Shown here: piece after piece, positions 18,288-26,305 of the stretch
Position numbering within the stretch: the stretch's first letter is position 1
Layout: each line of letters begins with the position of its first letter
Assembly (NCBI GenBank): GCA_963169665.1
Contig: CAUJET010000226.1
Span: 1-45,217 of the forward strand
DNA length: 45,217 nt
From: Actinomycetota bacterium
Lineage (GTDB): Bacteria > Actinomycetota > Acidimicrobiia > Acidimicrobiales > Ilumatobacteraceae
Direction of reading: 5' to 3'
The notes under the pieces: model-generated
Database searches by the model: none
What the model was told of the DNA's origin: nothing
The model's input: the letters and a program-made list of their open reading frames with translations, nothing else
Program-made: the position numbers and the translations under genes

Positions 18288-20132
18288 GCGCGGCTCGCCG
18301 AGTATGACGCTGAGCAACTGGTGCAGCGTCCCGTTCCTGATCTGCTCACCGAAGGTGCCTTCCACGAAACGCTCGGCGCGAGTGACTGCGGTGATCATCC
18401 GCACGGCATCGACCGCCTCGATCGATTCGCCGCTTTCGAGCAGCGCATTGCCACGTTCGGACATCCACGTCGACCAGTCGAATGGCACCACGAGACCCGC
18501 GCTGTACAACAGATCCATCAGCTCGGACGCGTCGTCCGAGTAGCTGACGCCCTGGTACGTGAACACGGTCAGGCCGTTCGGTTGGACCGCCTCCAGCAGC
18601 GGGTTCACCACGGCGACGTCGTCGGCTCCATCCAACCTGTCGAGCGTCGCCCGGATCGCCGCACGATGGTCGTCTGTCAGAGCACGCAATGCCGCCCGAA
18701 AGGGTTCATCCGACTCCTGGGAGGTGATCGATCGGAGGTCGAGTTCGGCTGCGAACGATTCGTTCCTCAGATGGGCGTGGGGCCAGCGCTCCGCCTGCAG
18801 CGCCATGGCCTCGTCGAGCGAGTGGCCCTGGCGCATCAGGTGGCCTGCCAACACGAGGCCGGTGCGGGAGCGGCCACCGTGGCAGTGGACCAGCACCTGG
18901 CGGCCCTCGGCCAGGAAGGCGTCGATGGTGTCGAGGACGTCGTCGAGCACCGCCTCCAACGACGCGTTCACCTCACCCGGCTTGTCCACCAGGTACACCT
19001 CGCGACGCACCGCTCGGCGCGCTGACGGCTCGATGCGACACAGCGACACCACCGCGAACTCCTCGTTCACCGACGATGCCCCCGAACGGTTCGATGCCCA
19101 CACGCCCGGCACCACCTCGGCCGGCGCGAGAACCGGCTCGTCACCACCGTCGAACGGCTGCGGCCATCCGATCAGCGCTCGCGCCATCGCATGCAGGTGC
19201 GTGTGGTCGTAGGTGCGGGTCTGGCCGTCTGCCCCGGTCACCACACCGTGCACATAGGTCTGCCACCGGCTCGGGATCTGCTGGATGCCCCACCTCGCAC
19301 CGGCCAACGCACCCGTCACCGCAGCGACCGAATCGGTGTCGTCACCGAGGTCGATCACCGCCGTCACCGCACCGGCGAACGAGTCGTTCGTGCGCAGCGC
19401 CCACACCGCCTGCGCCAGCGCACCCATCGCCGAGCCGTTGCTCGGCCCGCCCGCCGACGGCGACCACGACGGCGCCAACAATGGCTCGAGCACCGTCCGC
19501 ACGTCGACCGGCATCATCGCCACCACCGCATCCACGCCCTCGAAGAGGTCGTCGCCATCGAGCGCCAGCCGGATCATCTCGTGCGCCACCGCCACCGACC
19601 ACCGACAAAGCGGATCCGCATGCGTCACCGCCGACAACGACAGCGCGGCCGCCACCGTCGCGTCACGACCCTCAGCCGCGAAGTACAACGCACCGCTCGC
19701 CACCCGCATGATCGACCCGTTGCCGGCCGTGTGCCGACCCCGCCTCGACGCCAACACCTGCGTCGCCGCCTCCGCCGCCGGCAACCCGCACCCCAACACC
19801 TCACGCGTCAGGTTGCCCACGTCGTTGGCGTGCACACCCCACGCACGGAACCGCGCCAACTGATCGTCGGCGTTGAACCCACCGCACGCGAGCAACGACT
19901 CGGCGACGATCACCGCCATCTCCGTGTCGTCGGTGAACTGCCCGGGCGCCCATGCGAACCCGCCACCGCCCACCATCTCACCGAAGCCACCGAGCACCGG
20001 CTCCGGGAACCGCTTCGACCACTGGCCCGCCGGCCCGAACTCGAACGGCGCACCCAACGCATCGCCCACCGCCGCACCCACCAGGCAACCGATCGCCCGC
20101 TGCACTCCACCAACTGTCCGCATCCCGCTCAT
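18276..20132 (-). CDS. ADP-ribosylglycohydrolase - dual-specificity phosphatase - DUF6508-like fusion
   Basis: A 618-residue fusion. Residues 1-325 are a DraG-type ADP-ribosylglycohydrolase with both metal motifs visible: FTDDTEM (66-72) and LGDDTDS (262-268). Residues 335-470 are a tyrosine/dual-specificity phosphatase with the P-loop HCHGGRSRTG (416-425) and YLVDKPG upstream as a possible general-acid loop. Residues 475-618 resemble DUF6508 (FDWSTWMSERG, then DAVRMITAVTRAERFVEG). ATG 20132 is chosen because GGGAG lies six bases upstream; ATG 20138 overlaps that site. The enzyme could remove ADP-ribose from a target and sense or clear a phosphate product, but the substrate is unknown. A palindrome sits in its promoter. 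Confidence 0.85.
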   Translation of the reverse strand: MSGMRTVGGVQRAIGCLVGAAVGDALGAPFEFGPAGQWSKRFPEPVLGGFGEMVGGGGFAWAPGQFTDDTEMAVIVAESLLACGGFNADDQLARFRAWGVHANDVGNLTREVLGCGLPAAEAATQVLASRRGRHTAGNGSIMRVASGALYFAAEGRDATVAAALSLSAVTHADPLCRWSVAVAHEMIRLALDGDDLFEGVDAVVAMMPVDVRTVLEPLLAPSWSPSAGGPSNGSAMGALAQAVWALRTNDSFAGAVTAVIDLGDDTDSVAAVTGALAGARWGIQQIPSRWQTYVHGVVTGADGQTRTYDHTHLHAMARALIGWPQPFDGGDEPVLAPAEVVPGVWASNRSGASSVNEEFAVVSLCRIEPSARRAVRREVYLVDKPGEVNASLEAVLDDVLDTIDAFLAEGRQVLVHCHGGRSRTGLVLAGHLMRQGHSLDEAMALQAERWPHAHLRNESFAAELDLRSITSQESDEPFRAALRALTDDHRAAIRATLDRLDGADDVAVVNPLLEAVQPNGLTVFTYQGVSYSDDASELMDLLYSAGLVVPFDWSTWMSERGNALLESGESIEAVDAVRMITAVTRAERFVEGTFGEQIRNGTLHQLLSVILGEPRGTF

Positions 20133-20144
20133 CCGCATCTCCCT

Positions 20145-20165
20145 TTCAAGTCACTTTGACTTTAA
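20145..20165. promoter_or_regulatory. Palindromic operator upstream of the ADP-ribosylglycohydrolase fusion
   Basis: AAGTCA-CTT-TGACTT (20148-20162) is a perfect 6+3+6 inverted repeat; with the outer TT/AA pairs it spans 21 bases with one mismatched pair. It ends 13 bases before the fusion gene's ATG, inside the promoter region shared with the divergent repeat protein. A Nudix-related NrtR-type regulator, known to control ADP-ribose and NAD genes, is one candidate binder, but the match to any published NrtR site is untested. Confidence 0.6.
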
Positions 20166-20276
20166 CCAGGGGGTGTGACATCGCCACCTCGAGCAACGAC
20201 AGGTTCGTCGCCTTCGGTTGATCGCGTCGGATGCAGTCCCTCACGGCGCGATGCCGCTCTGTGAGACTCGGATGTC

Positions 20277-21035
20277 GTGGACCCGTCGAACCCGGACGAC
20301 GATGCGCAACGGTGGGCTGGGAGCGGGTTGCTGCCCGAACAAGCGAGCGTTGCGCAGTCGCTCGGGTTCCGGCCCGACGACGTCGCGGCACTCAGGCGAT
20401 CGTCACGCGAGACGCTCGACTGGCCGGAGATCGAACGTCGCCTGCGAGCCACGGTCGACGCCGTGAAGCGACGCGCCGGCGAACGACCGTTCCACAACTG
20501 GGTCACCCACGGCGGAATGATCGCCGACGCGGTCACGTGGCTCGACGCCGGCTATCACCTGTCGGCGGCCGGCAACTGGACCCGCCACGGCTTCACCTCA
20601 CCCGCCCAGGCCGACCGGTGGGGTCGGGCGGGATTCGACGCAGAGCCCGCAGCTCGCTGGACGAGGAGCGGGATCGACGATCCCCGGACCGCCCGCACCC
20701 TCATCCGCAAAGGTGTCGCCGCGGACGATCTCCACCGCCTCGTGTGGCAGGGCGTGCCTCTCGATGTCGCCCAGGAGTGGCTCGGGCACCGGTTCGGGGC
20801 CGGGGACGTTTTCCGCTGGTACGACGTCGGGCTCACGCCTGCTCAGGTCATCGCGCTCCACGACGCACGCATGCTCGGCCCGGCACTGGTCGGCGAGCTC
20901 CTCGCCCGAGACGTACCTGCGCACACGATCGCCGAGCTCTCGTCGATCACCGGCCGCACCTGGGCCGAGCTGCAAGCCCTGCCCGGAGCCGACGCCATCG
21001 TCGAGCTGATCTCCGGGGCGTCGAGCGAAAGCTGA
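20277..21035 (+). CDS. Tryptophan-rich 13-residue tandem-repeat protein
   Basis: A 252-residue protein from GTG 20277. Residues 75-190 are made of about eight imperfect repeats of 12-14 residues with the pattern W-x-x-x-G-(F/I/V/L)-x5-A-x-x: WLDAGYHLSAAGN, WTRHGFTSPAQADR, WGRAGFDAEPAAR, WTRSGIDDPRTAR, then two diverged units, WLGHRFGAGDVFR and WYDVGLTPAQVIA. The repeat implies a helical solenoid, probably a binding scaffold. The last 45 residues are helical without the repeat. I do not recognise a named family. It is divergent from the ADP-ribosylglycohydrolase fusion and may share its operator. No strong ribosome site precedes the GTG. Confidence 0.75.
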   Translation: MDPSNPDDDAQRWAGSGLLPEQASVAQSLGFRPDDVAALRRSSRETLDWPEIERRLRATVDAVKRRAGERPFHNWVTHGGMIADAVTWLDAGYHLSAAGNWTRHGFTSPAQADRWGRAGFDAEPAARWTRSGIDDPRTARTLIRKGVAADDLHRLVWQGVPLDVAQEWLGHRFGAGDVFRWYDVGLTPAQVIALHDARMLGPALVGELLARDVPAHTIAELSSITGRTWAELQALPGADAIVELISGASSES

Positions 21036-21092
21036 ACCCGACGTGGCCGCATCCGCTCGAAGCAGATTCGAGCTAGGGCCCTGGGCCGTGGT

Positions 21093-21458
21093 CTACGACG
21101 CAGTGGGGCGGTACACCACGAAGACCTTGCGCAGGGTCTCGTGCACGGTCCACACGCCGCACCAACCGATGGGGAAGATGCAGCTCGATCCCGCCGTCAG
21201 TTCGACGGGCGTTCCACCGTCTTCCTCCACCGTCATGCGACCCGACAACACGTAGATGACCTCGCCACGGGTGGTGAACTCCCAGCGCGACGACCCCGGC
21301 TCGCACTCCCACGTGCCCGACGTGATCTGCGGCTCGTCGAAGAACACCTGGCTCCGCGTCAGGATCTCGCCCGTCAACGGTTCAGCCGACGGCTGCCCCA
21401 ACGGCTTCTCGGCGAGGTCGGAGGATGGGATGTCGGCGGCGCGGAACGAGATGGTCAC
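21093..21458 (-). CDS. Cupin-domain protein (DUF861/EutQ-like)
   Basis: A 121-residue single-domain cupin. It shows the expected strands: SGTWECEPGSSRWEF, then GEVIYVLSGRMTVEEDGG, and ELTAGSSCIFPIGWCGVWTV, which fits the cupin_3 pattern of EutQ and ureidoglycine aminohydrolase relatives. The canonical cupin histidines are mostly absent, so metal binding may be weak or altered. It starts 24 bases after the stop of the flavin oxidoreductase on the same strand, so the two probably form an operon in which the cupin acts on a related small molecule; the substrate is unknown. Confidence 0.8.
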   Translation of the reverse strand: MTISFRAADIPSSDLAEKPLGQPSAEPLTGEILTRSQVFFDEPQITSGTWECEPGSSRWEFTTRGEVIYVLSGRMTVEEDGGTPVELTAGSSCIFPIGWCGVWTVHETLRKVFVVYRPTAS

Positions 21459-21482
21459 GGGCCGAGTGTAAGTGCGACCGCA

Positions 21483-23501
21483 TCACAGACGCAGCGCCAG
21501 CGACTTGCCTTCGTAGATCGCGAGGCTCGCTCGGCGGGCGGCGACGCAATCACCGATCGTGTGATGCGCCACCCCCGCCTCGGTCAGCTCGAGGCTCAAC
21601 GACGAACGCGGCACGGCGGTCTCGGCGATCACGAGGTGATCGAACGCCACCTCCTCGACCTCACCGGTGAGCGTGGAACGCAGTCGAGCCCGATCGCCCA
21701 GCCAGGCGTCCACCACGGTGAACGGGCGCATCTCACCACCGGCCGATGCGAACCGCTTGCGGGCCGGCACGTCGGCGGCGCTGTGGAACAGGCCACCGCC
21801 CACCACCGCTGCCGACGTCACCACGGTGACCGCTGCCCCGGCCTCCTGTAGGTGCATCGCCGTGCCGATCCCACGCCAGTCGCCCACGTCGTCCAACACC
21901 AACACACGGCCACCCACCACCGGCGCACCCGGCTCGAGCACGTCGTGGATCGCCCACACTCCGGGCCTATCCACACCCTCCAGCCGATCCACCAACGGCA
22001 CCGCTCGCTGGAACCCTGCCCTCGCTGGCGCAGCACCGATCGCGATCACCACCTCGTCGGCACCGAGCTCGCCCAACCAAGCCGCCGTCACCGCACGACC
22101 GAGCTCCACCTCCACACCCAACCGACCGAGCTCGCGCTCGTACCACTCGATCAACTCCACGATCTGGTGCCGCGTCGGCTGCAACCCGGCCAGACGGAAC
22201 TGACCGCCCAGCACCGTCGACGCCTCCACCAACTGCACCCGATGCCCGCGCTCGGCCGCCACCCGCGCCGCCTCCAGACCGGCCGGGCCACCGCCCACCA
22301 CCACGATCGACTTCGGCTCGGTCGTGCGCGGCCCCACGTCGCCGCCCCACTCGAACTCGCGCCCTGCCGACGGGTTCACCAGACACGAGATGAAGTAGTC
22401 CCGCGACCGACGACCCCAACACAGCTGGTTGCACGAGATGCACTGACGCACCTCGCCGCCACGACCCGACCGCCCCTTGTCAACCAGATGCGGATCGGCG
22501 ATCTGCCCACGCACGATCGACACCAGATCCGCATGGCCCGCCGCCAACACCGCGTTCGCACCGTCGTAGGTGCGCACATGGCTCTCGGCCTGCACCAGCG
22601 CGTGCGTCGTCACCGCCTTCAACGCCGCCGCGTACGGCACCCCGAGATCGGCCGGATACAGCGACGTCGGCATCAGCTTGTAGAAGTCGAAGTAGCTGCC
22701 CGTCCCGCAGGTGACGTAGTCCATCAACCGGCGCTCGTCGTGCCAGGCGACGATCTCGCACATCTCCGCCAACGACAGCGACGCACCCACGTCCGGATCC
22801 ACGTTCACCGCCAACCCGACCACGAAGTCGTCGCCGCACGCCTCACGGATCCCACCGAGGATCGCCGCCGACAATCGCATCCGGTTCTCGAACGAACCGC
22901 CCCACTCGTCGGTGCGCCGGTTCGACCACGGCGTCCAGAACTGATCGACGAGCGCGTGGTACGCGGCGAAGATCTCCACCCCGTCGAACCCGGCCGCCTG
23001 CGCACGCGTCGCCGCCCGCACGAACGACTCGATGATCTCCACGATCTCGTCGCCCGACATCTCATGGCTGCCATCGGCATCGTGGTACGAGGGCAACCCC
23101 GATGGCGACCAGTTCGGCTCGAACGAGTTGTCCGCATCACCGTGCTGACCCACGTGGTACAGCTGCAGCATCATCACCGGCGCGAGCCCGTCGGCATCGG
23201 TCTCGGCCCGGCACACGTCCACCAGCCGACGGAACGGCGCGATCACCGCGTCATCGTCAGCCCGGAAGTTGCCTCGCGTCAGCACCGCCGTGCGATGCAC
23301 CGGCACCGGCTCCACCACGATCATCCCGGCCCCGCCTCGCGCCCGCTCGCGGTAGTAGCCCACGTGCCGTTCCGACGGCAGCCCGTCGACGCTCATGTTC
23401 GCCGTGTGCGCCCCGAACGTGATCCGCGACCGCAACGGCCGACCTCTGAGCGACAACGGCTGCACGACGTGATCCACCCGTCCAGCTTCGCCGATCCACA
23501 C
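21483..23501 (-). CDS. Old-yellow-enzyme/2,4-dienoyl-CoA reductase-type FMN-FAD oxidoreductase
   Basis: About 672 residues from GTG 23501. The N-terminal half is an FMN TIM barrel of the old yellow enzyme family (RITFGAHTANM, MLQLYHVGQHG, AQAAGFDGVEI, TDEWGGSFENRMR). A cysteine cluster CISCNQLCWGR plus a further Cys (FISCLVNP) fits the 4Fe-4S site of dienoyl-CoA reductase and trimethylamine dehydrogenase. The C-terminal half is an FAD/NAD(P) domain (IVVVGGGPAGLEAARVAAERG). The upstream frame extension to 23621 is rejected because it crosses a strong hairpin after the previous gene. The natural substrate cannot be told; the family also includes amine dehydrogenases and betaine demethylases. 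Confidence 0.85.
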   Translation of the reverse strand: MWIGEAGRVDHVVQPLSLRGRPLRSRITFGAHTANMSVDGLPSERHVGYYRERARGGAGMIVVEPVPVHRTAVLTRGNFRADDDAVIAPFRRLVDVCRAETDADGLAPVMMLQLYHVGQHGDADNSFEPNWSPSGLPSYHDADGSHEMSGDEIVEIIESFVRAATRAQAAGFDGVEIFAAYHALVDQFWTPWSNRRTDEWGGSFENRMRLSAAILGGIREACGDDFVVGLAVNVDPDVGASLSLAEMCEIVAWHDERRLMDYVTCGTGSYFDFYKLMPTSLYPADLGVPYAAALKAVTTHALVQAESHVRTYDGANAVLAAGHADLVSIVRGQIADPHLVDKGRSGRGGEVRQCISCNQLCWGRRSRDYFISCLVNPSAGREFEWGGDVGPRTTEPKSIVVVGGGPAGLEAARVAAERGHRVQLVEASTVLGGQFRLAGLQPTRHQIVELIEWYERELGRLGVEVELGRAVTAAWLGELGADEVVIAIGAAPARAGFQRAVPLVDRLEGVDRPGVWAIHDVLEPGAPVVGGRVLVLDDVGDWRGIGTAMHLQEAGAAVTVVTSAAVVGGGLFHSAADVPARKRFASAGGEMRPFTVVDAWLGDRARLRSTLTGEVEEVAFDHLVIAETAVPRSSLSLELTEAGVAHHTIGDCVAARRASLAIYEGKSLALRL

Positions 23502-23522
23502 ACGACGGTCGGCCACACGCGG

Positions 23523-23556
23523 CGATGCCCGCCCCCGAGCGGGAGGGCGGGCATCG
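23523..23556 (-). terminator. Strong hairpin after the secreted-protein gene
   Basis: CGATGCCCGCCC and GGGCGGGCATCG form a perfect 12-bp stem with a 10-base loop, 26 bases after the secreted protein's stop and just before the oxidoreductase start. It lacks a U-tract, as many high-GC terminators do. Confidence 0.65.
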
Positions 23557-23581
23557 GCGAGGGGGAGCAGAACCGTGACGG

Positions 23582-24175
23582 TCAGGGGGTGACGGTCAGG
23601 CCCTTCAGGATCTCGGCGCACTCCTCGGGGGTGCCCTCACGGGCGTCGCCCGCGTTGATCACCTGGAACCCTTCGGGCAGCTCACCTGCGGGCAGCACCT
23701 CGGCCTCGGCCGAGATCGAGCCGGCGTCGACCGAGCCCGACTCCACCAGGTCGCCCAGCTCGGCCGGCAGCGCCTCACCCTCGACCACCTCACCACTCAC
23801 CGACACGCTGAAGCTCTGACCGGTCGCGTCGTCGCCGCTCGACGGGAACACCTGCACCGCTTCGCCGTTGATCACGGCGCCCTCGGCGAGCTCACCGACG
23901 GCGATCTCACCGACGGCCGACTCGAGACCGGCGGATGCTTCCACGGCGCCGGTCGAGCCGAACACACCGTTCATGTCGACACCGTCGAACGAGCACTCGA
24001 TCGCCTCGCCATCACCGCCGACACCCAGCGACACCACCGACACCGAATCGGTGGCGGTGTCGGCCGGGTCGCTGCCCGCCATGGCGTTCCCCGACACGAC
24101 GGCCCCGGCACCGATGGCCGACGCGGCCACGGCGACGGCCAACACGGCGAGCTTGCTGTTGCGCTTGTTCTTCAT
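23582..24175 (-). CDS. Secreted protein of unknown function
   Basis: A 197-residue exported protein from ATG 24175 with the ribosome site GAAAGGA upstream. The N-terminus is a clear signal peptide: KNKRNSK, a hydrophobic stretch LAVLAVAVAASAIGAGAVV, and a likely cleavage after GNAMA. The mature part is acidic and rich in Gly, Ser, Glu and Val, with two cysteines (IECSFDGVD and EECAEIL) that may form a disulfide. No family recognised. It is divergent from a response regulator/histidine kinase pair, and the phased repeats between them suggest it is a target of that system. A strong hairpin follows its stop. Confidence 0.8.
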   Translation of the reverse strand: MKNKRNSKLAVLAVAVAASAIGAGAVVSGNAMAGSDPADTATDSVSVVSLGVGGDGEAIECSFDGVDMNGVFGSTGAVEASAGLESAVGEIAVGELAEGAVINGEAVQVFPSSGDDATGQSFSVSVSGEVVEGEALPAELGDLVESGSVDAGSISAEAEVLPAGELPEGFQVINAGDAREGTPEECAEILKGLTVTP

Positions 24176-24239
24176 GATCTGTCCTTTCGTCGTCGTCCCG
24201 CCGATCGGGGCGAACGACGGCATCATCCGCGGACGGCAA

Positions 24240-24278
24240 CTGAACAGAACCATGTACGGAGCTGAAAGCGGACTGAAA
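24240..24278. promoter_or_regulatory. Phased CTGAA direct repeats, candidate response-regulator box
   Basis: CTGAAC at 24240, CTGAAA at 24262 and CTGAAA at 24273 lie 22 and 11 bases apart. An 11-bp period is typical of OmpR/PhoB-type tandem binding. The repeats sit between the divergent secreted-protein and response-regulator genes. Confidence 0.55.
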
Positions 24279-24319
24279 CCGCTGGCCACACCCTCCTCGT
24301 CGCTCCGGCGACGCCTCGG

Positions 24320-24325
24320 TACGGT
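24320..24325 (+). promoter_or_regulatory. TACGGT -10 box of the two-component operon
   Basis: TACGGT lies seven bases before the response regulator's GTG (24333), fitting a leaderless transcript. Confidence 0.45.
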
Positions 24326-24332
24326 GACCCCC

Positions 24333-24989
24333 GTGCGAGTGCTGGTGGTGGAAGACGACGACGCGATCCGCAGTGTGGTGGAACGCGGACTGCGCGCCGA
24401 AGGCTTCGACGTCGACGCCTGCAGCGACGGCGCCGAGGGACTCTGGAAGGCGCTCGACGGCGGCTACGCGGCCATCGTGCTCGACCTGCTGCTGCCCGGC
24501 ATGAACGGCTACACCGTCTGCGAACGCCTCCGCGCCGAAGGCATCGCCACCCCCATCCTCGTGCTCACCGCCAAGGCCGGCGAGTTCGACCAGATCGAGA
24601 TGCTCGACAGCGGTGCCGACGACTTCCTCACCAAGCCGGTCAGCATCGCCGTCATCGCCGCCCGCCTGCGCGTGCTCATCCGTCGCACCGCGTCGATGTC
24701 GTCGAACCTCGTCGAGCGCGGCGAACTCCACTACGACCTCGGCACCCGCACCTGCCGCGTCGCCGACCAACCCGTCGTGCTCACCAGCCGCGAAGACCAA
24801 CTGCTCCGCCGCCTGCTGCTCGCCAACGGCGCCTGCGTCACCCGCCAGGAACTGCTCGACGACGTGTGGGGCGCCGACTCCGGCATCGACGGCAGCAACG
24901 TCGACATCTACCTCCGCCGCCTGCGCGAGAAGCTCGCACCCGTCACCATCGACAACGTCCGCGGCCTCGGCTACCGCATCGGCACATGA
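24333..24989 (+). CDS. OmpR-family response regulator
   Basis: A 218-residue regulator from GTG 24333; longer upstream frames run into the divergent gene. Receiver domain: acidic pocket VVEDDD (residues 6-10), phospho-acceptor D51 in IVLDLLLPGMNG, T79 in VLTAKAG and K101 in FLTKPV. The C-terminal winged-helix (about 130-218) has LTSREDQLLRRLL, VDIYLRRLREKL and the final VRGLGYRIGT. The stop overlaps the kinase ATG (ATGA), so the two are a coupled pair. It probably binds the CTGAA repeats upstream and regulates itself and the divergent secreted protein. Confidence 0.93.
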   Translation: MRVLVVEDDDAIRSVVERGLRAEGFDVDACSDGAEGLWKALDGGYAAIVLDLLLPGMNGYTVCERLRAEGIATPILVLTAKAGEFDQIEMLDSGADDFLTKPVSIAVIAARLRVLIRRTASMSSNLVERGELHYDLGTRTCRVADQPVVLTSREDQLLRRLLLANGACVTRQELLDDVWGADSGIDGSNVDIYLRRLREKLAPVTIDNVRGLGYRIGT

Positions 24990-26257
24990 GCACGACCGGC
25001 CGCGACGCCGCCCACACCTGGAACCCGCTCGTCGGCGTACGCGGCCGGGTGACGCTCACCGTGCTCGCCGTGAGCGCCGTGCTGTTCTCGCTGCTCGGCA
25101 CCATCGGCTTCGTGCGCATCGCCGAAGGCGGACGCAACTCGATCGAGGACCGCATCGACGAGGTGCTCGACGACCTCGAGCTCGCCGTCCGCCAGGGCAG
25201 CGGCACCGTCGACATCTCCACCGCCGACGGTGTCCGCGCCGTCGTCGTCCTCGCCAGCGACCTGGCCGACCAACCCGACCCCGAGGGGCTCATCGTCGTC
25301 CAGCGACCCCTCACCATCGGCGGCACCGAGCTCGTGCTCGTCGGCCGCAGCAGCGAAGCCCGCCTCACCGACAGCCTCCGCTCCCTCTACCGCGGCCTCT
25401 GGATCGCCGTGCCGATCGCGTCGCTCCTCAGCGCCGCCTTCGCCGGACTCGCCACCCGCCGCGCCCTGCGACCCGTCGGCTCGATCATCGACCAGGCCGC
25501 CACCATCGGCTCCACCCACAGCGACGCCCGCGTGCCCGTGCCCGACACCGGCGACGAGATCGAAGCGCTCGCCACCACCGTCAACGAGATGCTCGACCGC
25601 ATCGAGGTCGGCCGCGTCGCTCAACGCCAGTTCACCTCCGATGCCGCCCACGAACTGCGCACCCCGCTCATGGCGCTGCAGGGCGAGGTCGAACTGCTCA
25701 CCGCCGGCGTGCAATCCGCCGACACCGACGTGCTCGCCCGACTCGGCGCCCTCTGCCACCGACTCGGCGCACGCATCGACGACCTCGTGCTGCTCTCCAC
25801 CCTCGACGAAGCCCGCCCACTCCAACGACGACCGATGTCGCTGCTCGACATCACCGCCGACGAGGCATCGGCCATGGGCGGCGCCATCACCGTCGACGGC
25901 ACCGACACCGAGGTACCCCTCGACCTCGCGCTCGTCGCCCGCGCCGCACGCAATCTGCTCGCCAACGCCCAACGCCACGCCGGCACCGTCGTGCACGCCT
26001 CGGTCTTCGCCGCCGACGATCGGCTTTGGCTGCACGTCGACGACGACGGCCCCGGTATCGACCCCTCCCACCGCGACGACCTGTTCCGCCGCTTCAGCCG
26101 ACTCGACGAAGCACGCACCACCGACCGCGGCGGCTCGGGCCTCGGCCTCGCCATCGTCGCCTCCGTCGCCACCGCCCACGACGGCGGCGTCACCATCGAC
26201 CGCAGCCCCCTCGGCGGCGCCAGGGTGTCGATGTGGTTCCCCTTGCCCGCCGTCTGA
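24986..26257 (+). CDS. Membrane sensor histidine kinase
   Basis: A 423-residue kinase, partner of the preceding regulator. Two membrane segments flank a short extracellular sensor of about 90 residues: TLTVLAVSAVLFSLLGTIGF (23-42) and about 137-158 (LWIAVPIASLLSAAFAGLA). A HAMP linker follows, then the phospho-acceptor helix FTSDAAHELRTP with H222, the N-box RNLLANAQRHAG, and the G boxes DDDGPGID and GGSGLGLAIV. The order and length match EnvZ/MtrB-type actinobacterial kinases. The signal cannot be told from the sequence. Confidence 0.92.
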   Translation: MSTTGRDAAHTWNPLVGVRGRVTLTVLAVSAVLFSLLGTIGFVRIAEGGRNSIEDRIDEVLDDLELAVRQGSGTVDISTADGVRAVVVLASDLADQPDPEGLIVVQRPLTIGGTELVLVGRSSEARLTDSLRSLYRGLWIAVPIASLLSAAFAGLATRRALRPVGSIIDQAATIGSTHSDARVPVPDTGDEIEALATTVNEMLDRIEVGRVAQRQFTSDAAHELRTPLMALQGEVELLTAGVQSADTDVLARLGALCHRLGARIDDLVLLSTLDEARPLQRRPMSLLDITADEASAMGGAITVDGTDTEVPLDLALVARAARNLLANAQRHAGTVVHASVFAADDRLWLHVDDDGPGIDPSHRDDLFRRFSRLDEARTTDRGGSGLGLAIVASVATAHDGGVTIDRSPLGGARVSMWFPLPAV

Positions 26258-26267
26258 CGTCGCTCCA

Positions 26268-26288
26268 AACGTGACTTGGAGTCACGTT
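26268..26288. promoter_or_regulatory. Perfect 9-bp inverted repeat, candidate TetR operator
   Basis: AACGTGACT-TGG-AGTCACGTT is a perfect 9+3+9 palindrome directly upstream of the TACGGT box of the SCO6745-like/TetR operon. A second overlapping inverted repeat, CTCCAA-N7-TTGGAG (26263-26281), shares part of it. The TetR gene in the operon is the obvious candidate binder. Confidence 0.7.
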
Positions 26289-26293
26289 CGCGA

Positions 26294-26299
26294 TACGGT
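26294..26299 (+). promoter_or_regulatory. TACGGT -10 box of the SCO6745-like/TetR operon
   Basis: TACGGT is followed by six bases and ATG 26306, consistent with a leaderless mRNA. The palindrome ends six bases before it. Confidence 0.5.
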
Positions 26300-26305
26300 C
26301 GCTGC

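Noticed and set aside
23502..23621. Upstream extension of the oxidoreductase to 23621
   Set aside because: It would cross a perfect 12-bp hairpin and overlap the 3' end of the secreted-protein gene.
21852..23819. Plus-strand open frame of 655 codons
   Set aside because: It is antisense to the well-recognised flavin oxidoreductase and is an Arg/His-rich artefact of high GC.
24971..26179. Minus-strand Gly/Glu-rich open frame of 402 codons
   Set aside because: Antisense to the histidine kinase, which carries all kinase motifs.
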